DNA of 64,000 nt from Nonomuraea ceibae (GTDB lineage Bacteria; Actinomycetota; Actinomycetes; Streptosporangiales; Streptosporangiaceae). This document shows positions 15,597 through 28,579 of the stretch, one piece after another. Made by a program: the position numbers and the translations under genes. The stretch covers positions 45,562 through 109,561 of the forward strand of contig NZ_JAHKRO010000018.1 of assembly GCF_019396325.1 (NCBI RefSeq). Reading direction: 5' to 3'. Position 1 is the first letter of the stretch; every line of letters starts with the position of its first letter. The notes below the pieces were generated by a model that was given only the letters and a program-made list of their open reading frames with translations, searched no databases and had not been told where the DNA came from.

Positions 15597-17094
15597 CTAC
15601 GCCGCCCGCTACCGGGCCGCCGGCTACTGGACCGGCCAGACCTTCGGGGACTGGCTGAGGGAGCTGGCCAAGGAGCACGGGGACCGGGAGGCGGTCGACA
15701 GGCTGACGTACGCCGCGCTGGACGCCCGCGCGGACCGGCTGGCCGCCGGGTTACATGGACTGGGGCTGCGGCGCGGCGACCGCGTGGTGGTGCAGCTCCC
15801 CAACGAGCCGGTGTACTTCGAGGTGATCTTCGCGCTGTTCCGGCTCGGCGCGCTGCCCGTCTTCGCGCTCCCGGCCCACCGGCTCAACGAGATCACCCAC
15901 CTGGTCACCCACAGCGGCGCCGCCGCCTACGTGACGACCCGCGCGCTGGAGGTGCCGGCCCCGGTGCCGCGCGTCCTGCACGCCGACGCGCTGCCGTACG
16001 AGGACCCGATCGACCTCGACGGGCCGCGCCCGGAGGACGTGGCGTTCCTGCAGCTCTCCGGCGGGAGCACCGGGCTGCCGAAGCTGATCCCGCGCACCCA
16101 CGACGACTACCTCTACAGCGTGCGGGCCAGCGCGGAGATCTGCGAGCTGTCGCCGTCCACCGTGTACCTGTGCGCGCTGCCCGTGGCGCACAACTTCCCG
16201 ATGTCCTCGCCCGGCGTCCTCGGCGTGATGCACGCCGGCGGGCGCGTCGTGCTGGCGCCGCAGCCGTCGGCCGAGGTCGCGTTCGGGCTGATCGAGCGGG
16301 AGCGGGTGACGATGACCGCCGTGGTGCCGCCGCTGGCGCTGCTCTGGCTGGACGCCGCCCGGCGCACCGGCCGCGACCTGTCCAGCCTGGAGGTGCTGCA
16401 GGTGGGCGGCGCCAAGCTGGCCGCCGAGACCGCCCGCCGGGTACGCCCCGAGCTCGGCTGCCGGCTCCAGCAGGTCTTCGGGATGGCCGAGGGGCTGGTC
16501 AACTACACGCGCTCCGACGACCCCGACGAGATCGTGGAGACCACCCAGGGCCGACCCATCTCACCGGACGACGAGATCCTCGTGGTGAACGACGACGACC
16601 GGCCCGTGCCGCCCGGCGAGGTCGGCCACCTGCTCACGCGCGGCCCGTACACGATCCGCCGCTACTACGGCGACTCCGACCCCGGCGCGTTCACCGCCGA
16701 CGGCTTCTACCGCACCGGCGACCTGGTCCGGGTGACGCCCACCGGGCACCTCGTGGTCGAGGGGCGGGCCAAGGAGGTCATCAACCGGGGCGGCGAGAAG
16801 GTCTCGCCCGAGGAGGTGGAGAGCCACCTGCTGGCCCACCCCCGCATCCGCGACGCCGCCGTGGTCGCCGTGGCCGACCCGTACCTGGGGGAGCGCAGCC
16901 ACGCCTTCGTGCTCAACCGCGAGCCCGTCACCGTGGCGGAGGTCAGGGCGTTCCTGCGCGAACGCGGGCTGGCCGCGTACAAGATCCCCGACCGGATCGA
17001 GCTCGCCGGCGAGTTCCCCGTCACCGGGGTCGGCAAGACCAGCAAGAAGGACCTGCGAGCCGCGCTGCGCGCGCGTGCGGAAGGAGACTCCTGA
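15583..17094 (+). CDS. dhbE: 2,3-dihydroxybenzoate-AMP ligase
   Basis: A 503-residue aryl adenylating enzyme (DhbE/EntE/MxcE). The P-loop-like motif is [28 protein letters not shown] carries the Asn of aryl-acid activators that contacts the 2-hydroxyl of [22 protein letters not shown] and [20 protein letters not shown] follow, and the catalytic Lys is in [10 protein letters not shown]. It makes DHB-AMP and loads the aryl carrier protein encoded at 17708-17899. It overlaps dhbC by 14 bp and is followed after 2 bp by dhbB. Confidence 0.95.
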   Translation: MWPDDYAARYRAAGYWTGQTFGDWLRELAKEHGDREAVDRLTYAALDARADRLAAGLHGLGLRRGDRVVVQLPNEPVYFEVIFALFRLGALPVFALPAHRLNEITHLVTHSGAAAYVTTRALEVPAPVPRVLHADALPYEDPIDLDGPRPEDVAFLQLSGGSTGLPKLIPRTHDDYLYSVRASAEICELSPSTVYLCALPVAHNFPMSSPGVLGVMHAGGRVVLAPQPSAEVAFGLIERERVTMTAVVPPLALLWLDAARRTGRDLSSLEVLQVGGAKLAAETARRVRPELGCRLQQVFGMAEGLVNYTRSDDPDEIVETTQGRPISPDDEILVVNDDDRPVPPGEVGHLLTRGPYTIRRYYGDSDPGAFTADGFYRTGDLVRVTPTGHLVVEGRAKEVINRGGEKVSPEEVESHLLAHPRIRDAAVVAVADPYLGERSHAFVLNREPVTVAEVRAFLRERGLAAYKIPDRIELAGEFPVTGVGKTSKKDLRAALRARAEGDS

Positions 17095-17096
17095 CC

Positions 17097-17711
17097 ATGG
17101 GACTGCCCGTCATCGAGCCGTACCCGCTGCCGTCGTCGCCGCCCGAGGGCCGGGTGGGCTGGGAGCTCGACCCCGGCCGGGCCGCGCTGCTCGTCCACGA
17201 CATGCAGAACCACTTCCTCGCCCCGTTCCAGGCCGCGCCCATCCCCGAGGTGATCGGCAACATCCAGCGGCTGCGCGAGCACTGCGCCGACGCCGGCATC
17301 CCGGTGCTGTACTCGGCCCAGCCGGGCGCCCAGCCGCCCCGGCAGCGCGGGCTGCTGACCGACTTCTGGGGGCCGGGACTCGGCGCCGAGCCGTTCGCGG
17401 CGGCGATCGTGGACGAGCTGAAGCCGGAGGACCCCGGCGCGGTGCTCACCAAGTGGCGCTACAGCGCCTTCGTCCGCACCGACCTGGCCGACCGGCTGGA
17501 GGGACGCGACCAGCTCATCCTGGTCGGCGTCTACGCCCACATCGGGGTGCTGGCCACCGCCCTGGACGCGTTCATGCGCGACATCCAGGCGTTCGTCGTG
17601 GCCGACGCCGTGGCCGACTTCTCCCTCGGCCACCACGAGTCGGCGCTGGACTACGCCGCCTCGCGCTGCGCGCGCGTGGTGACCACCGGACAGATCGTGG
17701 AGGGCGCGTGA
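17097..17711 (+). CDS. dhbB: Isochorismatase without fused carrier domain
   Basis: A 204-residue isochorismatase (EntB/DhbB N-terminal domain). The catalytic Asp is in LLVHDMQNHFL, the Lys in LTKWRYSAF, and the active-site segment is GVYAHIGVLATALDAF, with Gly-Val-Tyr-Ala-His where many cysteine hydrolases of this fold have Cys. It hydrolyses isochorismate to 2,3-dihydro-2,3-dihydroxybenzoate and pyruvate. In E. coli EntB, B. subtilis DhbB and MxcF an aryl carrier domain is fused at the C-terminus. Here the protein stops after the isochorismatase domain and the carrier is a separate overlapping gene (GTGA). Confidence 0.94.
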   Translation: MGLPVIEPYPLPSSPPEGRVGWELDPGRAALLVHDMQNHFLAPFQAAPIPEVIGNIQRLREHCADAGIPVLYSAQPGAQPPRQRGLLTDFWGPGLGAEPFAAAIVDELKPEDPGAVLTKWRYSAFVRTDLADRLEGRDQLILVGVYAHIGVLATALDAFMRDIQAFVVADAVADFSLGHHESALDYAASRCARVVTTGQIVEGA

Positions 17712-17891
17712 GCGACGAGGAGTTGCGGTCGTACGTGGGCGAGCTGCTCGGCGAGCAGCCCGGCGCGGACGACGACCTGCTGGAGCTGGGCATGGACTCG
17801 ATCAGGCTGATGGCCGTCGCCGACCGGCTCGGCGCCGACTTCGCCGACCTGGCCGAGCGGCCCACCCTGCGCGCCTGGGGAGAGCTGATCC

Positions 17892-17899
<8 letters not shown>
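17708..17899 (+). CDS. Free-standing aryl carrier protein
   Basis: A 63-residue carrier protein with phosphopantetheine site LGMDSIRLM (Ser near residue 30). It should be loaded with 2,3-DHB by the DhbE-like ligase and donate it to the condensation domain of the NRPS. It is shorter than usual carrier domains (about 75-80 residues), mainly at the N-terminal helix. The GTG start overlaps the dhbB stop and its own stop overlaps the NRPS start by 8 bp, so three genes are translationally chained. It corresponds to the C-terminal part of EntB/DhbB. Confidence 0.9.
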
Positions 17900-21790
<3,891 letters not shown>

Positions 21791-21797
<7 letters not shown>

Positions 21798-22072
21798 CCA
21801 GCACGTCCCGGGTGGAGACCGACCGCGCCACCCGCTACCTCGTCCAGCTCTGCAAGCACTTCGCCCGCAAGGTGCCCGCCGAATGGACGGACGAGAAGGG
21901 CACGGCCACCTTCGACTGGGGCACCTGCGCCTTGCTGGCCGAGCCGGACGCCCTCCACCTGACCATCGAGGCCCCGGACGAGGAGAGCCTGGGCCGAGTC
22001 CGCTACGTCGTCACCGACCACCTCGAACGCTTCGGCACCCGAGACAACCTGACAGTCACCTGGTCGGAGTGA
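21791..22072 (+). CDS. DUF2218-family small protein of the siderophore operon
   Basis: A 93-residue protein with the DUF2218 pattern: Ser/Ala-x-x-x-T near the start, RYLVQLCKHFARKVP, then FDWGTCALLAE, HLTIEA and a C-terminal DHLERFGTRDNLTVTW. Members of this family often sit in or near siderophore loci; the biochemical role is unknown. It overlaps the NRPS stop by 7 bp and is the last gene of the operon. The gene at 22150 converges on it. Confidence 0.85.
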
Positions 22073-22149
22073 GTTCCATGTCGACCGGCCTCGCCGAACC
22101 CGTAGGAGGGGCGCGGTCCGCGCGCCACACGAAGGCCCCGCCGGGCGGC

Positions 22150-24411
22150 TCAGCCGGGCCCGGCGGTCCAACGCCCGACCTGTACGGACTTCACGTGTGC
22201 CTTCGCCTGACTGTGTACGGCCTTCGCGATCCCGTGTCGGATCGTCGACGCGTTGACCTCGATCCCGTCGGACGTGGCGCGGCGGATCTCCTCGACGACG
22301 GCCGAGGATGAGGCGTGGTCGTCGAGGAGATGCGTGATGCCCGCAAGGTGGTCGGGGCCGTACAGCGGACCAAGGGGATCGATGAGTTCCTCCGGCGGTC
22401 CGACGTCGAAGATCTGCTTGACCGGGCGATACTTCCTGTTGGTCTCCTGCATCTTCGCGTAGAACATCTCCCGCTCCGCCTCGTACTGCTCGAAGTACTG
22501 CGTGGGGAACACGGCGACCTGGGCGTCCACGGAGACGGAGTCCTCCGCGGTGTAAGTCACGAGTTCGTCGTCGCTGGGGGTTCCGTCCCCTGAAACCCTG
22601 ATCGTCTCGGTCACGGCGAATGACACGCTGAACGACGGGTTGGCCGCGTTCTCGCTGGTCACCTCCAGCCAGAGCACGCCGCGAGGCGGCCACTCCTTCT
22701 CCAATCCCGGGATGGGGTCGTGCGCCGGGTCGCTGACCTGGACCCGGCAGCTGAAGAGCACCCGCCCTTCGCCTTCCTCCTCGGTCCAGTAGGTCGCGCC
22801 GGACGAATCGACGAAACGCAGGTAGGTCGCCGTCTCCAGCTCGACGTCATGGTCCGGGCCGAAGCGGGGCACCGGCTTGAGACCGGCCGGTCCCGGGTCG
22901 CCGGTGTGCCACAGCCCCTCCTCGCCTTCCAGACGGCGGACCTGGGACTCGAACACTGAGATCCGGGTGCCGTCGTTGCCGACCAACTCGACCTTGTAGC
23001 CGAACGTGACGTCGCTGGAGGCGAGCCGGCGAAGATTCGGTACGCCGTCCAGGCCGGGGTTCGCCTGGATCGCGATCGGCACCCGTACCTTCACCGCGCG
23101 GGCTTCACGTACGCCGTCGAACGTGGTGGGCGGGACCAGGATGTTGAACGTCTCCGCGCTGGTCTGTGCGGTGGAGAGGACGCTCAAGGTCTCCGTCTGG
23201 GCGCGGTCCGCGTAGATGCCCAGCGTTTCCGACTGAGGGGGAGGGAAGAGAAGCTGCCCCAAGCTGTTGATCACTGACCAGAGGTCGCTGAGCCCGTTGT
23301 TCCGGCACACCCATTTGAGCGATGCCTGACGGTCACGGAAGAACCCGCCCATCTGATCCTGGCCCATCAGCCCCGTCGAGAACCCCGCCGGATCGGGCAC
23401 CCACCACCCCGGCTGGTACGCACTGGTGCCGAAAGCCGGGTCGGCCGCCCCGCACGGCCAGCTGGAGAACGTGAAGCGGGGCAGATACCGCTCCTCGCTG
23501 AACGGGGTCGCCGGAACATGGTCGAAATGCGGAGCGGGCATCGGCGCGCTGACCAGAATCTGCGCGTACCAGTCGGCGGCGAACTGGGAAAGCGCCTCGA
23601 TCAAGCCCAGCAGACGCTCCCGCTCATGTCCCGTCGAACGGAAATAGGGCTCGACGAAGCGAATTCCATTGAGATAGCAGAGCGCTCCCGCCATCAGAAC
23701 CGGTGCATGGAATCGCCCGTCCCAGCGGAGATGGCTGGCATTGAGGCTGTCCGGTGTCTGCCAATCATGGTAGGAGGCGGAGAGCGGACGCATGACCTGG
23801 ACCGGCCACACGGTCGCCGGAACCACTCTTGTCTCGTTCGGCCACGACCTCTCCGAGGGAGGTAGGGAACTCGCGAACACACTTTCCGGTTGGCCCATCA
23901 AATGGGCCCCGGCGTAGACCTGGTCGCCGCCCATCATCCAGTGCGGCGCCGCGTTCCCGGACAGCATCGTGTAGGTCTCGGGATGGAACGGCAGCAGATT
24001 GGCCTCGGGCATGGCATGCCCCAGAAGCTTGGGACGCATCACGTTCAGGGCGTTCACCAGCTCGCGCCGGTGCTGGGCGGAATGGTCCGCCGCGAAGGAC
24101 CGAATTCCGTCGGCGACATCCTTGATGAGCCCCTGCGTTCCGGTAGCCCGTTCCAGGCGATCGGAAATGAGTGTGCGGTGATTCTGGTCGCCGATCTTCT
24201 TGATTTCTTCGCGGATCTGGTCGAGTGCCTCCTGGATCGGGTCTTTGCCGCCGATGATCGCCTTGATGATGTCGGCGGCCACGGCAACGACACCCACGAC
24301 GGTCGACGCCGCCGCGACCCAAGTGGCGATGCTCTTGAAGGTGGCCACGGCGCCGGCGGAAATGCCCACGGTACGGGCGAACGCCTCGGGGTTCCTGAAG
24401 CTGATCGACAC
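22150..24411 (-). CDS. Large orphan protein of unknown function
   Basis: A 753-residue protein with no family I recognise. Residues 1-60 hold a hydrophobic, membrane-compatible stretch (ATWVAAASTVVGVVAVAADI) followed by amphipathic charged helices (KDPIQEALDQIREEIKKIGD). The central part is rich in aromatic residues and Pro. From about residue 430 it looks beta-rich (repeated alternating Val/Thr strands such as VKVRVPIAIQ and LFSCRVQVS). There is no signal peptide or lipobox. The helical-then-beta plan loosely recalls pore-forming toxins, but no motif supports that. Third-position GC looks lower than in neighbours, especially at 23.5-24.4 kb. The GTG start has a weak ribosome site. It is flanked by a toxin-antitoxin pair. 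Confidence 0.75.
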   Translation of the reverse strand: MSISFRNPEAFARTVGISAGAVATFKSIATWVAAASTVVGVVAVAADIIKAIIGGKDPIQEALDQIREEIKKIGDQNHRTLISDRLERATGTQGLIKDVADGIRSFAADHSAQHRRELVNALNVMRPKLLGHAMPEANLLPFHPETYTMLSGNAAPHWMMGGDQVYAGAHLMGQPESVFASSLPPSERSWPNETRVVPATVWPVQVMRPLSASYHDWQTPDSLNASHLRWDGRFHAPVLMAGALCYLNGIRFVEPYFRSTGHERERLLGLIEALSQFAADWYAQILVSAPMPAPHFDHVPATPFSEERYLPRFTFSSWPCGAADPAFGTSAYQPGWWVPDPAGFSTGLMGQDQMGGFFRDRQASLKWVCRNNGLSDLWSVINSLGQLLFPPPQSETLGIYADRAQTETLSVLSTAQTSAETFNILVPPTTFDGVREARAVKVRVPIAIQANPGLDGVPNLRRLASSDVTFGYKVELVGNDGTRISVFESQVRRLEGEEGLWHTGDPGPAGLKPVPRFGPDHDVELETATYLRFVDSSGATYWTEEEGEGRVLFSCRVQVSDPAHDPIPGLEKEWPPRGVLWLEVTSENAANPSFSVSFAVTETIRVSGDGTPSDDELVTYTAEDSVSVDAQVAVFPTQYFEQYEAEREMFYAKMQETNRKYRPVKQIFDVGPPEELIDPLGPLYGPDHLAGITHLLDDHASSSAVVEEIRRATSDGIEVNASTIRHGIAKAVHSQAKAHVKSVQVGRWTAGPG

Positions 24412-24551
24412 CGGACCACCGTTCCTTCACAACATCGGTTGACGCCCCAAGATTCGCACCCCGCGAAGAGCTGATCCAGAACTGCGGGCCGTCACCCGGT
24501 TACACAGAAGGCATGAGGATGGAAAGCATTTCTTTCCTGAAGAGAAGGCGG

Positions 24552-24962
24552 TTATGCCGGTGGTGGGTAGCGGTGGATCTCGGCCCGGTGGCCTGTCGAG
24601 CCGGCGAATTTGGCGTCGTCGGTGAGCAGCGGCACCCCGAGCAGTTCGGCGAGCGCCACGTACATGCCGTCATAGGCGGTCAGGTTGTTGCGCAGCTCCA
24701 GCACGCGCGGCTGCAGGGGCAGCATCGGATGGCGGACGATCTTCAGCTGGGCGTAGCGCTCCAGCATGATCTCGGCCCTCGCCTCGGAGATGCGCACCTC
24801 GGGCTTGCTGGTGATGACATGCCCGCGCACGACGGAGGCGATCTCGACGTCGATCAGGGCCGGTGCGTGCAGTTTCCGCGCCAGCCGCTGCCGGAGAAGG
24901 TCGTCGCCTTTGACGTTGGCCAGCAGGCGGAAGACGATCGAGGCGTCGACGACCAGGCTCAC
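24552..24962 (-). CDS. vapC: PIN-domain ribonuclease toxin (VapC type)
   Basis: A 136-residue PIN-domain protein. The acidic residues of the nuclease centre are visible: VVDASIVFRLL (Asp near residue 6), LIDVEIASVV (Glu), LTAYDGMYVALAE (Asp) and LLTDDAKFA (Asp). Such toxins cut tRNA or rRNA and are held inactive by a partner antitoxin. The GTG start overlaps the antitoxin stop as GTGA, the usual vapBC order. Confidence 0.88.
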   Translation of the reverse strand: MSLVVDASIVFRLLANVKGDDLLRQRLARKLHAPALIDVEIASVVRGHVITSKPEVRISEARAEIMLERYAQLKIVRHPMLPLQPRVLELRNNLTAYDGMYVALAELLGVPLLTDDAKFAGSTGHRAEIHRYPPPA

Positions 24963-25183
24963 CGGCCGCCCTCGCGCATGGTCTCCCGGACGAAGTCGGG
25001 GTCGTACGCCACCGGCTCGTCGGCGGCGATCCTGGCCATCACCTCGTCCAGTGTCGGCGTGGCCGCCTCCTCATTCAGGAGGTCGCGTACGAACGCGGTG
25101 AGGGACTTGCCTTCGCGCTCCGCCCGCGCCTTCAGTGTCCGCTCGGTCGTGTCAGGAACATCCCTGATCTGTATGGTCCCCAT
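24959..25183 (-). CDS. vapB: Antitoxin of the VapBC pair (FitA/RHH-like)
   Basis: A 74-residue protein. Residues 1-45 (MGTIQIRDVPDTTERTLKAR, then AEREGKSLTAFVRDLL) match the FitA/VapB ribbon-helix-helix DNA-binding domain; the acidic C-terminus would wrap the toxin. It probably represses its own operon through the inverted repeat at 25183-25202, which touches the start codon. Confidence 0.88.
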   Translation of the reverse strand: MGTIQIRDVPDTTERTLKARAEREGKSLTAFVRDLLNEEAATPTLDEVMARIAADEPVAYDPDFVRETMREGGR

Positions 25184-25598
25184 GCAAGCACTTTAGCTTG
25201 CAACATGCATGCACGCATGGATGGGTCAGTGTGCGATGCCCGGCATTGATGTTGATGTGCCATTCGGTGCTGTCCAGGGCGTCGATCCGGACGAGGAGTC
25301 CAGGGACGTCGTCCTGGTCGGCGAGGCGGCGCGGGGCGGCGTGCGGCCGTTTGGTCGCCACGATCAGGCAGTCCATGACCTGGTCGAGCCCGGCGGCGAG
25401 GTCCAGCAGCTCGGACCAGGTCATGGGGTAGCCCGTCTCGGCGGACGAGATGAAGTTTTCGAAGGACGGCATGGTCATCCCGTTGGGCGGGGTGCCGACG
25501 GCCCAGAGATCCAGGATGGTCCACGTCCAGGTGTTGCTGGGGAGGGCGTCGAGTATCTCGGTGAGCTCGACCGTCGAGGGCAGCACTACCGTCGGCAT
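25152..25598 (-). CDS. Hypothetical protein upstream of vapBC
   Basis: A 148-residue acidic protein starting MPTVVLPSTVELTEILDALP, with aromatic-rich WTWTILDLWAVG and HININAGHRTLTH. I do not recognise a family. Its last 11 codons run over the vapB operator and start codon, and the C-terminal tail is unusually Cys/His rich (HACCKLKCLHGDHTDQGC). Either it overlaps vapB for real, or the true protein was truncated or extended here. The coding pattern is convincing in the N-terminal 115 residues. There is no signal peptide. Confidence 0.55.
   Translation of the reverse strand: MPTVVLPSTVELTEILDALPSNTWTWTILDLWAVGTPPNGMTMPSFENFISSAETGYPMTWSELLDLAAGLDQVMDCLIVATKRPHAAPRRLADQDDVPGLLVRIDALDSTEWHININAGHRTLTHPCVHACCKLKCLHGDHTDQGCS
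25183..25202. promoter_or_regulatory. Inverted repeat, likely vapBC autoregulatory operator
   Basis: TGCAAGCACTTTAGCTTGCA has perfect 7-bp arms around a 6-bp spacer and sits immediately upstream of the vapB ATG. RHH antitoxins typically bind such repeats. Confidence 0.6.
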
Positions 25599-25624
25599 GG
25601 GCGCGATTGTTCCATGTGATCCGG

Positions 25625-26761
25625 TTACCGGGTGGTGGTCAGGGGAGCGGCGGGGGTGCGGGCCTTTCCCTTGGGCCACAGGTACGTGCCGGGCCGGCGG
25701 CGTTCGAGGCGCAGTGAGCCGACGGTGAACCGGCACACCTGCTCCTTGACGAAGGCCGCGAGCCGCCCTCGCAGCACCGTCTCCACGGGCGAGTCGTCGT
25801 GCCGGACGAACTGGATGAGCCCGTCGTGGCGGCCGAGGCTGACGCACTGGATGAGGTACCGGAACCGGAACGGCCTGGCCTGGCGTCCGGCGGCGCGGGC
25901 GTTGACGGAGTCGGCGGCGTGGGCGGCGATGGGCATGCCGGCCGCGCAGGACATGCGGGACTCGCCGGCGCCGGGGATCCGGACGGCCGCCGCGTCGCCG
26001 ACGACGTAGACGTCCGGGTGCGACACGGACCGCATGGTGGCGTCCACGACGGCCCGGCCGCGGGCGTCGACGGTCAGCCCGGCCTCGGCGGCGAGCGTCG
26101 GGACGGTGAACGAACCCGCCCAGACCACGACATCTGCGGAAATGTCGCCGTCGGTGGTGTGGACGGTCCCCGCCGACACGCCCGACGCGCGGACCCCGTA
26201 CCGGGTGATGACGCCGAGCCGAGACAGCGCCCCCGCGACGTGCCGGCGGCCGCGCGCCGACAGCACCGGCTCGTTCCCCGACACCAGCGTGACCCGCCAC
26301 GCCGGGTACGTCTCGGCCAGCTCGGCCGCCATCTCGACGCCGGTCAGCCCGCCGCCGACCACCGCCACGTCACCGCCGCCGGAGGCCAGCCGGGTCCGCA
26401 GGGCGGCGGCGGACTCGGCGGTGTAGGCGTGCTCGGCCACCCCGGGCACGCGCACGTCGGTCCGGCTGCCGAGCGCGTACACCAGCGTGTCGTAGCCGAA
26501 CTCCCGCCCGTCCTCCGTGCGCACCACGCGTGCCGAGGGGTCGAGCGCGGCGACCCGGGCGACGACGGTCTCGATGCCGGTGCCGCGCGTCAGCTCCGCC
26601 AGCGGGACCCGTACGGTCGGCCGGCCCGCGGCCAGCTCGTGCAGCCGGATCCGCTGCGTGAAGTGCGCCTCGGCGCTGATCAGGGTGATGTGATGGGTCC
26701 GGTCCAGCCGCAGCGCCGCTGTCAGACCCGCGTATCCCGCTCCGATGACCACGATGTTCAT
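25625..26761 (-). CDS. NDH-2-like FAD-dependent NAD(P)H oxidoreductase
   Basis: A 378-residue flavoprotein of the Ndh/FSP1-like group. FAD motif IVVIGAGYAGLTAALRL at residue 3, NAD(P) motif VAVVGGGLTGVEMAAELAE at about residue 130, and the second FAD motif VYVVGDAAAVRI at about residue 267. It should transfer electrons from NAD(P)H to a quinone or similar acceptor at the membrane. It lies 45 bp downstream of the ECF41-like sigma gene on the same strand. ECF41 sigma factors are commonly encoded next to oxidoreductases, so this is probably its cognate target or partner. Confidence 0.88.
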   Translation of the reverse strand: MNIVVIGAGYAGLTAALRLDRTHHITLISAEAHFTQRIRLHELAAGRPTVRVPLAELTRGTGIETVVARVAALDPSARVVRTEDGREFGYDTLVYALGSRTDVRVPGVAEHAYTAESAAALRTRLASGGGDVAVVGGGLTGVEMAAELAETYPAWRVTLVSGNEPVLSARGRRHVAGALSRLGVITRYGVRASGVSAGTVHTTDGDISADVVVWAGSFTVPTLAAEAGLTVDARGRAVVDATMRSVSHPDVYVVGDAAAVRIPGAGESRMSCAAGMPIAAHAADSVNARAAGRQARPFRFRYLIQCVSLGRHDGLIQFVRHDDSPVETVLRGRLAAFVKEQVCRFTVGSLRLERRRPGTYLWPKGKARTPAAPLTTTR

Positions 26762-26806
26762 GCAAGGGAGACGGCGCCGGCGGACCCGATGTCTGAGTGA
26801 GGTGCG

Positions 26807-27652
26807 TCACACGTTGCGCAGCTTGACGGGATTGCGTACGACGTCGACCTGGACGACGCGGCCACCGGAGACCACGAAGGCCATCACGCTGTCGGGGACC
26901 CCGTCGCCGTCGCGGATGACCACGCCCGGAGCCCCGTTGACGTCGAGGAACTCGGCCGTCATGCCGTCGAACCAGCGCTCGACCATGCCCAGGACCATCC
27001 TGGCGACCCGATCGGAGCCCACCACCGGCACCGCCGCGGCCGTGACCACGCCGCCGCCGTCGGCCCGCCACACCACGCCTGGGTCGAGCACCGCGACCAG
27101 CCCCGGCAGGTCGCCCGAGGTCGCCGCCGCCGCGAAGGCCTCCACGACCTTCAGGTGCGCGGCGCGGTCGGCGGTGCCGCGCGGCGCGTACTCCTGCACG
27201 CGCGCGCGGGCCCGCGACGCGAGCTGCCGCACGGCCCCGGGGCTGCGCCCGAGGATCTCGCCGATCTCCTCGAACGGCACCTCGAACGCGTCGTGCAGCA
27301 CGAACGCCGTCCGCTCCGCCGGGGAGAGCCGTTCCAGCACGGCGAGCAGGGCGAGACTGACCGAATCGTCCAGGGTCACCCGGTCCTCGGGGCCGAGCTC
27401 GGCGACGACCGGCTCGGGCAGCCACTCGCCGACGTAGGACTCCCGGCGGGCGCGGGCGGAGGTCAGCAGGTCGTAGCAGACCCGGCTCACGGCCGTGGTC
27501 AGGTACGCGCGCGCGTCGCTCACCGCCTGGCGGTCGGCCTGCCGCCAGCGCAGCCACGTCTCCTGCACGGCGTCGTCGGCGTCGGCCACGGTGCCGAGAA
27601 TCCGGTACGCGACGGCCCACAGGTGGTCACGGTGCTCCTCGAACGCCTCCAT
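26807..27652 (-). CDS. ECF sigma factor with C-terminal SnoaL-like extension (ECF41/SigJ type)
   Basis: A 281-residue sigma factor. Sigma-2 region: LWAVAYRILGTVADADDAVQETWLRW. Sigma-4 region: LSPAERTAFVLHDAFEVPFEEIGEILGRSPGAVRQLASRAR. The C-terminal 110 residues form an NTF2-like domain with the DGGG motif (WRADGGGVVTAAAVPVVG) and end NPVKLRN, both marks of ECF41. In this group the extension, not an anti-sigma factor, controls activity. The ATG shares one base with the kinase stop (TGATG). Confidence 0.92.
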   Translation of the reverse strand: MEAFEEHRDHLWAVAYRILGTVADADDAVQETWLRWRQADRQAVSDARAYLTTAVSRVCYDLLTSARARRESYVGEWLPEPVVAELGPEDRVTLDDSVSLALLAVLERLSPAERTAFVLHDAFEVPFEEIGEILGRSPGAVRQLASRARARVQEYAPRGTADRAAHLKVVEAFAAAATSGDLPGLVAVLDPGVVWRADGGGVVTAAAVPVVGSDRVARMVLGMVERWFDGMTAEFLDVNGAPGVVIRDGDGVPDSVMAFVVSGGRVVQVDVVRNPVKLRNV

Positions 27653-28539
27653 CAGCTCAGCACCCGCCCCACCATCCGGGCGTACATGCGCCCCGGGCTC
27701 GGGGACCGGGCGAGGAAGCCCGGCAGCATCGGGAGCGACACCGCGAACGGCTCCAGCAGCCGGTAGAGCTCGTGGGCGTCGCGGGGCCGGTCGCCCGGGT
27801 TCTTCTCCAGGAGCTGCCCGAGCAGCGCGCCCAGCCCGGCGGGCACCCCGGGCACGGCGGGCGGACGCTCCTTGACCTGCTTCTCGAACACCACGTAGTC
27901 GGTGGGCCCGGTGAACAGCTGCCTGCCGGTCAGCATCTCGTGCAGCACGCAGCCCAGCGCGTAGAGGTCGCTGCGGGGCTCGGCGATGCCGTGCTGGATC
28001 TGCTCGGGGGCCATGTAGGCGGGCGTGCCGAGGATCTGGCCGATGCGGGTGAACGTCGTCACGTCGGCGTCGCGGAGCATGGCCAGGCCAAAGTCCAGCA
28101 CCTTGACGCTGCCGTCGGGGCAGAGCATCAGGTTCGTCGGCTTCAGGTCGCGGTGGCAGATCGCCAGCGCGTGCGCCGCCGACAGCACCGCGCACGCCTG
28201 GGCGGCGATCGCGACGGCCCACGGCACCGGCAGCGGCCCGTGCTCGCTCACCACGTCGGCCACCGTGACGCCCTCGATGAACTGCATCACCTGGAAGAGC
28301 CGCTGCTCGTGGGTGCCGAAGTCGTACAGGACGGGCGCGCCGGGGTGCTCCAGCCTGGCCAGGATGCGGGCCTCGCGGATGAACCGGCGCTCCAGCTCCT
28401 GGTCGGGGCCGCTGGGCAGGCGGAGGAGCTTGACGGCCACGCGCCGGTCGAGGTGACGGTCGTGACCCGCGTAGACGGCGCCCATGCCGCCCTGGCCGAG
28501 GGGGAGGTCGTCGAGCTCATAGCGGTCGCCGATGACCAC
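27652..28539 (-). CDS. Soluble Ser/Thr protein kinase (Hanks type)
   Basis: A 295-residue kinase domain without a membrane segment or extracellular sensor. Motifs: GQGGMGAVY loop, VAVKLL Lys, HRDLKPTN catalytic loop, DFGLAM, TPAYMAPEQ, DLYALGC. The protein ends soon after the kinase fold, so the substrate and signal are not visible. GTG 28539 has a perfect GGGAGGGGGG ribosome site; ATG 28557 is a weaker option. It is coupled to the ECF gene, and a matching PP2C phosphatase gene lies 1.9 kb away. Confidence 0.93.
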   Translation of the reverse strand: MVIGDRYELDDLPLGQGGMGAVYAGHDRHLDRRVAVKLLRLPSGPDQELERRFIREARILARLEHPGAPVLYDFGTHEQRLFQVMQFIEGVTVADVVSEHGPLPVPWAVAIAAQACAVLSAAHALAICHRDLKPTNLMLCPDGSVKVLDFGLAMLRDADVTTFTRIGQILGTPAYMAPEQIQHGIAEPRSDLYALGCVLHEMLTGRQLFTGPTDYVVFEKQVKERPPAVPGVPAGLGALLGQLLEKNPGDRPRDAHELYRLLEPFAVSLPMLPGFLARSPSPGRMYARMVGRVLS

Positions 28540-28579
28540 AAGTCCCCCCTCCCGCATCCTTCCGGGAAAAACTACACCG

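Noticed and set aside
22078..22311. Possible small plus-strand gene starting MSTGLAEPVGG
   Set aside because: It overlaps the end of the large minus-strand gene and its translation looks random after 30 residues. No supporting ribosome site.
25152..26300. Long minus-strand extension of the 148-residue unknown gene into the NDH-2-like gene
   Set aside because: The upstream part is an off-frame reading of the flavoprotein gene; ATG 25598 is the sensible start.
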